64,000 nt of DNA from Adiantum capillus-veneris (GCA_014529385.2 CM043942.1:22960991-23024990); one strand, 5' to 3'; positions 29,840 to 40,156 are shown, numbered from the stretch's first letter. The notes: generated by a model from the sequence alone, not told the origin. Numbers and translations are program-made.

Positions 29840-30685
29840 AGTTAATCCCTAAGTAGTGATTGGTATAATCGTATTCGATTCATCATGCTCAAACTATTGT
29901 CCCAACTTGTTAACAGGTATTTCTATAACAAGGTTCTCATCTAGGTTGGGTTGTGGATCTATGTATTCCTCCTCTATTGCCATCTCCCCAGCTCCATCCA
30001 TCTGTGCAAATTGTGGTAGCCCAAACTTCAGTTCTCCCTTGAGGAAGGCTCGAAGAGCTGAGACTAGCTCGGGGTCTTTATATAGTTTGGACATGATGGT
30101 GGTTCTAACTTCTGAAAAAATGAAATCCATCAATTTGGCAATGTTTAACGGTACCTTTTGGCCTTGAGTCCCTTGACGTGGGGAAGATGGGATCTCCATT
30201 TCTTCGATTGGATCAGGTAGTCCCTCTGTAAACATTCTTTCCATCAAGAAGTGAGTACGCCCACTTTCCCATGACTTTAAGTCACTTTCTTCTTGGATGA
30301 CACTAGGTATGTCCAAGGGTCTATGGACTTGGTGAGGTTGTTGTTGCGTCGGGAACACTGTGTCTGTAATCTAGATCTTCCTAGGTGTTGGTTCTAGATC
30401 CCTTTGGGTATCTTCTACCAAACTCCTTAATTGCTTGACTCGCTCAATCTCCTCTGTAGGGTTTGGGTAAGTTCCTATCTTCTTTTTGGATCCTGGCCAT
30501 TGTGGCTCATGAAGATCTTCCTTGTTGGTTTCTATGTTAGTGGTCGTTTTGGTCTCCATGGTTTCACCTAAATCAGAATCTTCTTCAGCGTCGTTCATAT
30601 AACTTCGCTCCTTTTTGCGATCTCTTTGTTCATGTTTTCTTCTTTTTCTGAGATTGGGAAATTGATGCCGTGTCTCTTTCCTCAA
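29840..30685 (-). pseudogene. Gpr-G1 linker between Gag and protease
   Basis: Acidic, polar region (YMNDAEEDSDLGETMET, PTEEIERVKQLRSLVEDTQR, MERMFTEGLPDPIEEMEIP) followed by PVNKLGQ, which aligns with PLNKVGEYYEGED just before the Gpr-D protease. Broken by stops and frameshifts. Compared with Gpr-G2 (51466-50750), which is open across most of it, about 47 bp are deleted at the gag end. Confidence 0.65.
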
Positions 30686-33476
30686 GAATATAATTTTGTT
30701 TTTGGAGCATCGATTGTGTGAGTGAGTTTACTGGTACCACGGGTGTACTTGGTGATGGCTCCTCGGTAACTTCAATCAAGTTTAATGGCCTGATCTTCGG
30801 TGCATTTGGATTATTTGAACATTGGGCAATCAAATGATCTATGCCACATCGATTACACATGAGTATCGGCATTGTAGACGTGCTCGCTTGATTGGTTTGC
30901 ATTAGTGTGGTGTTCTTTTGTAGCCTAATAGGACACTCGGCTACACGATGTGGGCCTCCACACTCATAGCATTGAAGAGGTGGTCTCTTAGTAGTGTAGT
31001 TGATATTTTGGCCTCTTGCCACAAGAGCAGCTACTTGATATACAGGTTTGACTTGTCCCCAATAGTCCTCCATGTAGTATTGTGGAGTTTCTTCAAGCAC
31101 ATCCATCCCATAGGCGATATTAGGATCTATATCCTTCTCACAGCCTTCCAAACAGGCAATAGATGACTCACAACCCACTTGATTCACAAAAGTGATTCTC
31201 GGATGTGGTGGTTGCGGTCCTAGCACTGGAGGTGGTAAAGGTGTTGTTTGAACAATATTTTGGGCCCTAGGGACCATATGTTGTGATGTTTGTTCAAGAG
31301 GTGGGGCCGGCATCAATGCAGGCACTCGAGGTGTGTTTGTCCATGCTAAGGTTGGTCTATTGGCCATCGCGCGTTTAAATACTATGCAATCCTTAGCTTG
31401 ATGACCATACCTTCCACATGCATTGCAATTCCCATTGAATTTTACTCTAAAAGTAGGGCATTCATTGGTACTATGCGGTCCATAGCATACTGAGCACCAT
31501 TGTTGCTCCCTTCTTGGATACATATGATTGTTTTGCGGAGCACTATTGTCTCTAAGACTCTCTTGAATAGCCTTGGTGAGATCTGCTAAAGTCATCTCAG
31601 ATATCTTTGGGTCTTTAGCAATAGGCTTTAGGGTCATTGGTTGATGCCTTGATGCTTGCGAGCTAATATATATAGGCTCAACAGACACTCTTTCTCCTTG
31701 AATTATTAAATTATCCTTCAATTGGATCGCATTGGTGGTGACTGCTTCCCAAGTGGTGATACCTCTAATGACTAGGCCATTGTAGATATCCTCATGTCGT
31801 AATCCCCTAATGAATCTATCAAGCAATTGGTTGTTGTTGAAGCGCTCATTTGGATTACAACGAGAATTCAAATGCTTCAAGCGACTTATAAAGTCTCTCA
31901 CCAACTCTCCTTCCTCTCGTTGGGCTTTCTGGAGCTGAGAGGCTACACCCCAAAGCACTCCCTCTCGTATGTATTCTTTTAAGAACAGTCTCCTAAGAGT
32001 AGGGTAAATCGTTTTTTCTTCCACCCTTAGGGTTCTATACCAATCCCCAGCCTTTCCACTTAAGGTTAGGCTTAAAGCATTGATCTTATGTAGGTCATTG
32101 TGTTCTCCTAGAGAATCGCATATTTGTTCAAACACTTCGATATGATTTCTCACATCCCCGTCTCCACTAAATTTTTGTGTGAGCTTGGCTATTTGTACCG
32201 CCTTACTTCTAGGATCTCTATCAGATGTGTTACGCATATTCTCAGCAATAGATCGACCAATAGCTTGAGCAAATGTTGCCAAGTCACCTAAATGAGTAGG
32301 CACCGTGGGTGAAGGTGCTCCAGAGACTACATGTGGAGTAGGTATTGGCATTGGGCTTGGCGCATAGAAAGCCCTTGGGTTCCACGTTGGGTACGATGTT
32401 GTGCCATGTGGTGGTCCATAGTTCATATGGGTGGCCCTAGGCATAGCAGACATCGGATGTGACATGCTAATGCTAGCCGGTATAGTCCCATGGAAATAAG
32501 AACTTGGGTGTTGTGGTTGTGGAGCATAGGTAGTTGAAACAATGGGAGGGGTAGGGACTACATGAGTGTGATGACCCATAGGTGCATACGATTGGTACAC
32601 ACTTGTAGGTACTGCAGGCATTGAGCTACCATGTAGCGGTGCTTTACTAACAAATGAGGTCCATGGCGTGTTTCTGGGCATGCCCATCATTGGGGTAGGC
32701 ATGGTAGCCGTGGTGTCATCAAGGGAAAGATGAGCTAGACTTGGAAAGGTGAAGCTATCACTTGTGGGCTCAGATTGCACTGAGATCCCTGGAGAAACAA
32801 CATATGGGGGATCCATCGGACTTACCGGGGGAGTCTCCATTTGTGATAGAGTGGGTTGTTTCCCTTTGTCCGTGTCTAAGAATCGCATAGGACCCGTCGA
32901 AGGTATGTTTATTCCTCGATTTTGCCTGTCGGACTGGATAATCCTATGGATAACATTGCAGATCATGTGTTGTTGTTCCTCTAGACTAGTGGCACTAGAT
33001 GTAGATTGTACAACTTCTAACCAACCCACATGGTATGTGTAGCCCATGTATAGGTCGGTCAAAGTCTCCGTGTGTAGGTCATATTCCCAATTTTCATTGA
33101 GAAATACCCTGTCCAAACTTGGTGTACTAGAGGGTTGCCGTGAGGTGGATGCAATGTTGCTTCCCGTGTTTTGACTTTTAGTCACTGCTACCTTATAGGC
33201 GACTTTGGAAGGTGGTAGCTCGGTAGGGCCCTCATTAAATGAGGTAGGTGGAATGTCCACGTGGACACTCTGAGGGAGTGTGGGGTCTACATTGGATGTG
33301 AATGGTGATTCTACTTCTCCACCCCCTTCGTTTACTTCACTAGCCGTAGGTTTAGAGCGCGTAGCTCTACTAAAAGTTTCCATCAAACGGCTAAAAACAC
33401 TAGTTCCAGGTTGTTGGGCCCAGCTAGGCACAGTTTCATTTGTTCCCCCGAGGCTTTGTGTAAGATGCTCTTCCAT
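30630..33476 (-). CDS. Gpr-G1 Gag, main open frame (948 aa)
   Basis: Structural protein that would form the particle and bind RNA. A Pro, Thr and Ser-rich N-terminal half (about residues 1-400, with MPTP, PMPIPTPHV and similar) is followed by the Retrotrans_gag core, about 400-600 (AQIAKLTQKF-like start, IEVFEQICDSLGEH, GKAGDWYRTL, EYIREGVLWG, REEGELVRDFISRLKHLNSR). Four CCHC-type knuckles follow: CSVCYGPHSTNEC, CNACGRYGHQAKDC, CYECGGPHRVAEC and CNRCGIDHLIAQC. Only the second has the classical CX2CX4HX4C spacing; the other three are CX2CX3HX4C. ATG at 33476. The true start is probably further upstream, before a TAA at about 33483 that Gpr-G2 has as TAC (Tyr). Confidence 0.88.
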   Translation of the reverse strand: MEEHLTQSLGGTNETVPSWAQQPGTSVFSRLMETFSRATRSKPTASEVNEGGGEVESPFTSNVDPTLPQSVHVDIPPTSFNEGPTELPPSKVAYKVAVTKSQNTGSNIASTSRQPSSTPSLDRVFLNENWEYDLHTETLTDLYMGYTYHVGWLEVVQSTSSATSLEEQQHMICNVIHRIIQSDRQNRGINIPSTGPMRFLDTDKGKQPTLSQMETPPVSPMDPPYVVSPGISVQSEPTSDSFTFPSLAHLSLDDTTATMPTPMMGMPRNTPWTSFVSKAPLHGSSMPAVPTSVYQSYAPMGHHTHVVPTPPIVSTTYAPQPQHPSSYFHGTIPASISMSHPMSAMPRATHMNYGPPHGTTSYPTWNPRAFYAPSPMPIPTPHVVSGAPSPTVPTHLGDLATFAQAIGRSIAENMRNTSDRDPRSKAVQIAKLTQKFSGDGDVRNHIEVFEQICDSLGEHNDLHKINALSLTLSGKAGDWYRTLRVEEKTIYPTLRRLFLKEYIREGVLWGVASQLQKAQREEGELVRDFISRLKHLNSRCNPNERFNNNQLLDRFIRGLRHEDIYNGLVIRGITTWEAVTTNAIQLKDNLIIQGERVSVEPIYISSQASRHQPMTLKPIAKDPKISEMTLADLTKAIQESLRDNSAPQNNHMYPRREQQWCSVCYGPHSTNECPTFRVKFNGNCNACGRYGHQAKDCIVFKRAMANRPTLAWTNTPRVPALMPAPPLEQTSQHMVPRAQNIVQTTPLPPPVLGPQPPHPRITFVNQVGCESSIACLEGCEKDIDPNIAYGMDVLEETPQYYMEDYWGQVKPVYQVAALVARGQNINYTTKRPPLQCYECGGPHRVAECPIRLQKNTTLMQTNQASTSTMPILMCNRCGIDHLIAQCSNNPNAPKIRPLNLIEVTEEPSPSTPVVPVNSLTQSMLQKQNYILEERDTASISQSQKKKKT

Positions 33477-33680
33477 AATATTTTAGTCAGAGGAAGAGTC
33501 ACTAGCCGCTATATTTGGGTCTTGGGTTGCACTACCTTGGGTCCCCGCCGAGGGCGTAGACCCTAGTGTGGAAGGATAGTGAGTACCCTCGTAAATCAAA
33601 GCACTAGCTAGTTGTTTAGACTCTAGCACACGACCAGAGCATAGATACATGTGCTTTGGGTGCCCTACAAGTGTCGGCAA
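33477..33680 (-). pseudogene. Gpr-G1 Gag N-terminus, separated by one nonsense codon
   Basis: 65 codons (LVGHPKHMYLCSGRVLESKQ...DPNIAASDSSSD) that continue into the main gag frame except for one TAA. The Gpr-G2 counterpart (ending SSSDYNVMEDF) reads through. No in-frame ATG is visible upstream in this copy because the frame is closed by an earlier stop. Confidence 0.65.
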
Positions 33681-34442
33681 GTACCCTCAAAGGTTACTTG
33701 ATTTGTTTTGTGGGTGTTTTGCACCCCGTTTTCTACTTGATTTTTTCTTGTTTTTGATGTTTTTTAATGTTTGATTTTTTATTATTAAAGTGTGTGATAG
33801 CTCGAAACGAGCGTATCACTTAGAGGGTCGCTGTGTGCTTTATAGCACAATTTTCGGGCATCTAACGTTCCGTTGGTCCTCAAAAAATCATTTTTAAGCT
33901 ACGTATGAAGCTAAAATTCGTTTTTTTAAAAGGCGAATGAGGCCTAGGCCTGAGCGTGAGCTTGGGCTTGGGTCTGGGCGATATTCCCGATCCCGGTCCT
34001 ACCTTTAAATTTTTAATTTTTTTTAAAAAATAATAATAATTTTTTTAAAAATTTATTTTTTAAAGGATAAGGTCGCCGCGGCCTGCGCGAGAGCACACAC
34101 ACACTTTATTTACCTACTTCTAACTAATACACCTACTCTTACACACTAACATACTCTATTAACTCTCACTAATCTACTTCTTACTTACTGTACACAGAAA
34201 ACTACCTTAATACATAGAGAATAAACACAGAACCTTTGAAATCTCCATTAACAAAGAAAACTAACTACCTTAATACACAGAGAATAAACACAGTAACTTT
34301 GAAAACTCCATTAACAAAAAAACACACAGTATAACACCAAATCCCTCTTCTCAACACACACACACACTCCTTCCCTACCTTTCCTATAATTGAAATTGCA
34401 CCATGGAGAAGCACAGAGTGCTGCTCGAGCTTGGTGTATGGC
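33681..34442 (-). other. Gpr-G1 leader
   Basis: About 760 bp between PBS and gag. Contains an AT-rich block (34005-34070) and a hairpin at 33794-33819 (GTGATAGCTCG, loop AAA, CGAGCGTATCAC, one bulged base). Conserved with Gpr-G2 56200-56860, where the upper stem is weaker. Confidence 0.6.
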
Positions 34443-34462
34443 ATTCCCCGGCAACGGTGCCA
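34443..34462 (-). promoter_or_regulatory. Gpr-G1 primer-binding site, TGGCGCC type (mutated)
   Basis: On the minus strand TGGCACCGTTGCCGGGGAAT. Gpr-G2 keeps TGGCGCCATTGCCGGGGAAT at 56861-56880. A few bases separate it from the LTR. Confidence 0.8.
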
Positions 34463-34710
34463 AAAATGTGCGCATATGTCGCACGTGTCAATGCAAGGAA
34501 CTTGCCGATACACCATGTGCGAGCCACAAATGGCTCCAAGCACACAACAAGCCTAAACTAGTAAGCTCAAAGAAGGCGATGGTGTGTCACTCACCGCTCT
34601 ACGCTTGCTTCGTGGAGGATTCCTCGCCGCAAAGAAGAAGGAGCCGCCGCTTCGCCGCGCTCAACCGCCTCGCCGCCGCCGTGCCTTCGTAATGCTCGAT
34701 CGCCCACACA

Positions 34711-34743
<33 letters not shown>

Positions 34744-34754
34744 ACACACACACA
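34711..34754. repeat. Microsatellite (CT)n(CA)n in Gpr-G1 5' LTR
   Basis: Much shorter than the copy in the 3' LTR of the same element (26405-26490). Confidence 0.96.
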
Positions 34755-34850
34755 AGGAGGTGAAGAAGAAGAAGATGGAGATGGAGATGGAGCAAGAGGA
34801 CTCTTCTATTGCACAAATGAGAGAATGAGTGAATTTTAGGTTTAGTTGAC

Positions 34851-34857
34851 TTTTATA
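34851..34857 (-). promoter_or_regulatory. Probable TATA box of Gpr-G LTR
   Basis: TATAAAA on the minus strand, conserved in all four Gpr-G LTRs within CTCATATAAAAGTC. Confidence 0.65.
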
Positions 34858-35083
34858 TGAGCTCGCCCCATTCACACTTGGGTGCCCATGCTTAGCCAAC
34901 TAATCTCTTGAATGTTCCAGTTAGAGTGCGCCTCTCATCGGCGATCACTCTTACCCTTTTCCTATTGGACCGACAAGCCCGGTACCTCTGACTCTACCAA
35001 ATAAATAATACAATGTCTGCCGTAGGTTACAACGTCTGTCGTAGGTGATAGGGTGTCCGTGAGCCGTGAGGGTTAACAAGGAT

Positions 35084-35402
35084 CAACTCACATAGTAGAA
35101 GACAAAAAGGATGAAGATGAGAGAAACATTGTCTTTTATGAAGACCCATTTTGAAGATGCAGACTCTCTACTTGTAGGGGAGGATTTTTCCTGTGTGGAT
35201 TTCATCATCCTGTGTGAATATCACCATCCTTTGTGTATTTTTCCTGTGCAGATTTTATCATCCTATGTGGATATCACCATCCTAAGTAGATTTTGTTAGC
35301 CTGTGTGGATATTACCATCCTGTGTGGATATAGCAACTTATCATCCTGTGTGGTTTACGCATCTTCAGTATCTTGTCATAGTACAAAACTCAAGGGGAGG
35401 AT
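35084..35402 (+). other. Non-C internal region, right part, with minisatellite and polypurine tract
   Basis: Noncoding. 35185-35352 is a degenerate tandem of a phrase like ATCCTGTGTGGATATCACC (at least eight partial copies). CAAGGGGAGGAT at 35391-35402 is the polypurine tract before the 3' LTR. Confidence 0.7.
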
Positions 35403-35724
35403 TGTAAAGTGTGAGCTTTGTCCTAAAGTGTGAGTCAAGGAGAGGAGAGTGGATTTATCCCACATGCTGTGGAGCAAGGCTGTAGAGCTACTTAAAGCTC
35501 ATTTCATGAATGAATAAACAACAACTCCATTTTGCAATAGATGCTTGTCTATGGTGAGCCTGTGCTAAGCTAAGTCAATACTCAAAATTGTGTTTATGAG
35601 TCCAAGCTAATTCTATCTTGGAACCTAATTCACTTGAGTGATAATCTTGCTTACACACACACTCACACATTGACACTATGTTTCTCTTTCATCCACCCTA
35701 GCTAGCACGATCCAATTCCTAACA
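35403..35724 (+). repeat. Non-C 3' LTR
   Basis: 322 bp. Differs from the 5' copy by nine substitutions and a 19-bp stretch near the start that partly duplicates AAAGTGTGAG. Followed by ACCTC. Confidence 0.94.
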
Positions 35725-36046
35725 ACCTCTTCTTGCCCTTACCCATGGTTTAGACACTGTTGATTGCAAAGACTAATTTGAAGATGGTCTAATATTTCTC
35801 GGTTGATTATGGTTCCTGTTGAGCTTGCTTGTAGCTCAATAATGGTAAAGCCAAAGGCAAGCCCCGAGAGGCTCGATTATTAAGATTATAGCTCCCAATT
35901 GTGTACCTTGAACTAAATCCTTCTCAACCAAGATAAAAGATCCCTATCCCACTTACCCTATTGCAACAAATAGGCCCAACCTTTCATGGAAAACTTAAGG
36001 ACCTCTCTTCTTAAGCAATAAAAGACAAACCAAGCTCTGATACCAA
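35725..36046 (-). pseudogene. Chr-B gag start, leader and primer-binding site
   Basis: The gag ATG is at 35746. Seven codons (MGKGKKR) precede the Non-C insertion. The leader is about 280 bp. The primer-binding site TGGTATCAGAGC (minus strand) occupies 36034-36045, one base from the LTR. Confidence 0.82.
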
Positions 36047-37473
36047 TGTAATGGAAATGGCCTATGAACTTTGAGAATAGTGGAATTAGGAGAATTAAAG
36101 AGAGCATTTTTGTGAGACTACTTTGAGAACATAGAGGGTGAAATTATTGGATGGTAGAAACATAATTAATTAACTTGGCATAATACAATCTTTGTGTTCC
36201 TTGTGACCTAGGTGATGCAATGAAGATGGAAAGCTTCATGCATCACGAGCATAACATAGACTTTGTAGAAAGCATTAATTATCCCCAGCCTCAGTCCCAA
36301 GGCCTCAAAAACCTTCAAAGGTGGAGAGAGCTAGCGGGGAATGAGGGTAGCGAAGAGGAAGAAGAAAAATTCATAGGAGAAAGAAATAGTTCCTCACTTA
36401 TCATCACTCTTCTTGCTAGCATACATAATAGCATAGTAATGAAGATCGAGAAGATGGCAAGCTTAAGCATAGAAACACGGCTCTTGGTTGGATTTGCATT
36501 CCATAGCCAAGAGTGTGTGTTAATGTAGGCTCTCAACTTCCCTACTAGGTTGGAGAAGGAGATGAATCTCTTGCACTTTGCACTTCACACCATGAGTGTG
36601 TGTGTGTGTGTGGGAGGATATACCCCCAAGCTATCCCCCTTCTTGCCCCTCTTCTAGCACTCTCTGGCATTTAATTGGACCTCCTCAAGCTTGCCCAATC
36701 ATAGTCCTAGTGCATATCAAGCAACAAGGGTAGACTTGGGACGAGTGTCCCCCTTTCCCCTTTGAGAGAGAGGGCTTGATAAATGCAAAAACAATTAATT
36801 AAATTAACTAAATTATCATTGGACCCCTTGGGAGGCTAACCAATAGGCTTTGGGCACTCCTTGAGGGAAACCTAGCTAGGGGCTTGACATGTGTCCTACT
36901 TGCCTCTTGAGCAAGGGGTGCACTTTGGGAGAGAGAGAGGTCGTCCAACCACCCCCCCTACTTGTATGGCTCGCCCCTTCCTTGTAGGGATCTCGTTTGA
37001 CTTTTTGTGACACCTCAATCCCCTCAACCTTGGGTCCGGTTCCGACCACAAGCTCGGTCCTTAAGCCCCTCAAGCTTGGGCCGGGTTCCCACCACAAGTA
37101 TAACCCTAGCATCTCAAGCATGACAAGCACCTCAAGCATCTCAGTCTCATCAAGCATGACAAGCACCTCAAGCTTGGGCTGGGTTCCCACCTCAAGCATA
37201 GCCCTAGCTTGCCTAAGGTCAAAGGAATTTTAATACTAACCATTGGAGGTCTTTAATGAAGCTAACCCTAAGGTCTTTGAGATCCATTAGCTAGGCTTGC
37301 TCGTTGACAAATCATCTCTCAATTGGACCCCTTTACCATTGGTCTCGTGTTGAGATAGACCCGTAAGCACATGTCTATATTCTAAACCTTGTTCCCATTT
37401 ATTGTCCCACGTTAAATGATCAGTTTAATATGAGAAAATCATTTGGGTTGGTTAGATATTATATTTTATGACA
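36047..37473 (-). repeat. Chr-B 5' LTR
   Basis: 1,427 bp. On the minus strand it starts TGTCATAAAATATAATATCT and ends ATTTCCATTACA. Homologous to 1870-8691 (without insertions) and to the solo LTR at 51867-53492 in opposite orientation. It contains a degenerate minisatellite of GCTTGAGGTGCTTGTCAT type (about 37100-37200). Confidence 0.9.
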
Positions 37474-39787
37474 GTGTGCATGCAAGTGATCAAGCTCTCT
37501 CCTTCTTTATCTCTTGACACATATAAAAAAGATGACCACAATGAATACCTATATAACTTCAATTGGAAACACTGTTAGGAAATTTCCCTACTTACAAGTT
37601 CATGGAGAAAATCAAAGATGAATTCAAGAACACCCTTCACATGTTGCAAATTACTAGAAATACTAGGTCACTGAGTGCATCTCTTGCTGGAGAATAATGC
37701 ATAAACCCGTACAAGCAGATTCACACAATGATAGTAAGGTCCCTCAAACGCTTGTTCATTTGATCAGAATTACTAGAAAAATGATGTTCCTTGTTCGTTG
37801 AAGTTATCCTAGATCCACCTATCCTAATGTATGATTTGCCTATGCATGATATCAAACTGCCAAAGTTCTAGCTAGCTATCTACCCTATATACAATGAACC
37901 TAACAATCCAATGGCCTGTGTAGATTTTTGATCGACTTAGAGAATGGCATGCACATACTTATGCTCTATGGGTAGCCTAGAACATAGTATCAAATGCCAT
38001 TGAAAACAAGGATGTAGTTTTTGCAATGAAAAAAAATCAATTGAATCAATTGGTAAAGTATATGAATAATCTTCTACATTTTTCCATCCAAGCATTGAAG
38101 ATCCTAGAAAAGGATCTACCCAACAAGGCTAGTCATGAGCCTCAATTCAAGGAGATGTTTGAGAATTTGTTTGAGTCCACAATAAAAGTGAACCAACCAA
38201 ATCCAATTGGATGGATGACCACTCCTTCCATGTGCGACAAGTCGGCCACAAAAAAACTCTTTATGATCCATACAAAAATAAATATCACCAACTCACGTCC
38301 TATGAAGTAGAGATGATAGCTGAGAAAAAGTAGCAACTTGAGCAAAAGGTCATTTACAAATTAATTATCCAAGAGAATGAAATTACCAATACTCCTCAAC
38401 ATCAGATGGTGAGTAGGCAAGCACGAACCTATTAGCAAACCCTCTCGTATCTGTAGGTCGTAGTAATTAAAAACGTAGAAGATAGTAAAAAATGAAATTG
38501 GGAATGCTTGAATTAATCCACTTTGGAACATTAACATCTTGGTGTATTTTTTCTATTAGGAAATCCATTTCCTTTTCCAAATTACCTGTTCAATGCTTTT
38601 GTCCATTGAGGATGTCTACAAAAGTAAAACTTTAGGTTTACACATGTCTTCATTGATAGTCTTGAATCTTTAATAGTAGCTTTTGGACCTTTCAAGCTTT
38701 TAGCCTTGCTTCAAAATAACCGTTGGAGAGGGGGAGTGGGAACACACTCGAAAACACACCAAATTGTCTCTTTATAGCTCATGGTACTCAAAACACCCCC
38801 ATTCACTAAAAATCACCTTCAAAACTTTACTCTTACAATGCACGCATGTTTTGCATAATCATCAGACATCAATCATTCATGAGTTTGCCCACTTCTAGCA
38901 CTTCCAAAACTTGATATCTCTCTCTCTTTCTCTCTCACCACACACACAAACATCTCGGGGGACACACACCGCACACACACCGGCACCACACACACTTGAG
39001 TGGAGAAACGAAGAAGAGGGGGAAGATATGATGCCCAAAAAAAAGGTAATGATTAGCCTTTCCTTCAATGAAAAACACTATGTATAGCCTTTGTTTCTTC
39101 TACACAAGAGGGGTACACTCCTCCCTCGGCTCGAATCCATTGCCACACACCTAGACAAACAAAAACTCCTCTATAATTTTCTTCTTCTCCTTCACTTTGA
39201 CTCTTGCAGCCCTGCTGCCACGCTGCAAAGAAAAGATCATTTTGAGAAGCTCTTCTTGTTGAAAGCTCTCCTCAAAATGGCGAAAGTGGTGCCCTTATAG
39301 GGCTTGTAGGCTATCTTTAGCATTTTTTCTATTTTTTGTCAAAGACACCCTCTTTTTAGCTCATTGCATGTCAACTACCACTTTAGACCGGCTTTACTTG
39401 CACTCCACTGCACATGAGACCCCTCTATTTTGGTTGTCATGGTGGCGTGACAAGGGGGAGGGGTAATCCCTCTCTCAAAAAAAGCTTTGGGAGGGAGGCC
39501 AGTAGTCCATCATGTGAACATGCACGCACATGGGACTGCCACGTTACTGTTGGAGTCCATCACCATTGTCAACTATGCCCAAACCCGTGAGAGGGCCATC
39601 CGTCACCACGGAGCGCACAACACCGAGAGGCCATGCCATAGCCACCACGCTTGAGAGATTTGCTCTCTTCCCTTACACACTCAAAGAGGCCTCATGGCCC
39701 ATGCTTTTTACCCCTCACCATCGGCCCATGCATCCACGTATAGTGCCATTGTGCCACCCATGTGGAACTGCCTCATGGCCTTGCCCT
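37474..39787. other. Unassigned spacer between the two nests
   Basis: 2.3 kb to the right of Chr-B and left of Gpr-E. It holds one ATG-started frame of interest (38026-38310) with coding-like sequence before it broken by stops, probably the residue of an older mobile element. 38910-39000 is pyrimidine-rich with short (CT) and (CA) runs. 39420-39780 is GC-richer without a gene. No LTR pair or primer-binding site was found. Confidence 0.35.
38026..38310 (+). CDS. Unidentified 94-aa ORF, probable remnant
   Basis: Helical, polar peptide (MKKNQLNQLVKYMNNLLHFS...EPQFKEMFENLFESTIK). Coding-like sequence lies upstream in the same region (WHAHTYALWV, then a stop). No family recognised. It could be part of a decayed gag-like or DNA-transposon protein. 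Confidence 0.25.
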   Translation: MKKNQLNQLVKYMNNLLHFSIQALKILEKDLPNKASHEPQFKEMFENLFESTIKVNQPNPIGWMTTPSMCDKSATKKLFMIHTKINITNSRPMK

Positions 39788-40064
39788 TGTTGACCCATGA
39801 GTCAACAACACGACATAACTCAACAAAGCCTTATTTTTTGAGAGTTATGAAATGCTGCAGGGTATGGTTAGAAACATCATTTGTAATGCGTAGTTATTCT
39901 AGATGCAAAAGTCGGGGTACAATGGCACTTTCAAATTGTAAATACAAAGCCATTTGCCCCTTGAACTCTATTTTAGGTTAAACAATGGTAGACTTAGTAT
40001 ATAAGGTACCTAGGTCATTTTGTAAGAAGAATCTTTTTCATAATCAAAGTTTTAAGTTGACGTC

Positions 40065-40156
<92 letters not shown>

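Larger units (their letters stand above)
26191..35078 (-). mobile_element. Gpr-G1: gag-protease LTR retrotransposon without RT or integrase, minus strand
   Basis: LTRs at 26191-26793 (603 bp) and 34467-35078 (612 bp), with a target-site duplication AGGAT at 26186-26190 and 35079-35083, inserted in Non-C. Read on the minus strand: 5' LTR, PBS of the TGGCGCC type, a short leader, gag with four zinc knuckles, a charged linker, protease, the W-[IV]-P-K tail, about 1.7 kb of noncoding DNA, polypurine tract, 3' LTR. No RT, RNase H or integrase motif in any frame. Gpr-G2 is a second copy with the same plan. Confidence 0.92.
34467..35078 (-). repeat. Gpr-G1 5' LTR
   Basis: 612 bp. On the minus strand a TATAAAA box (34851-34857) is followed about 100 bp later by the (GT)(GA) microsatellite (34711-34754). 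The duplicated AGGAT follows at 35079. Confidence 0.93.
24229..35724 (+). mobile_element. Non-C: non-autonomous LTR retrotransposon, host of Gpr-G1
   Basis: LTRs at 24229-24531 (303 bp) and 35403-35724 (322 bp), nine substitutions plus one 19-bp indel by eye (about 3%), with a target-site duplication ACCTC at 24224-24228 and 35725-35729. It is inserted in Chr-B gag. It has an initiator-Met primer-binding site and a polypurine tract. Without Gpr-G1 it is only about 2.6 kb, with roughly 2.0 kb of internal DNA and no gag or pol ORF apart from a possible RT-like scrap. It must depend on proteins from another element. Confidence 0.92.
1870..37473 (-). mobile_element. Chr-B: decayed Ty3/gypsy chromovirus, minus strand, host of nest 1
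   Basis: An old element read right to left: 5' LTR (36047-37473), initiator-Met primer-binding site (36034-36045), gag start (ATG at 35746), interrupted gag-pol (24228-19959), short 3' noncoding sequence, then the 3' LTR (8691-1870). It is interrupted by Non-C in gag, Gpr-D beside the 3' LTR and Cop-A within the 3' LTR. Removing those three insertions restores a collinear order. The 3' LTR lacks its last roughly 180 bp: homology to the 5' LTR stops at 1870, so no target-site duplication can be read. Pol has many stops and frameshifts. A C-terminal chromodomain-like segment places it among chromoviruses. Confidence 0.85.
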
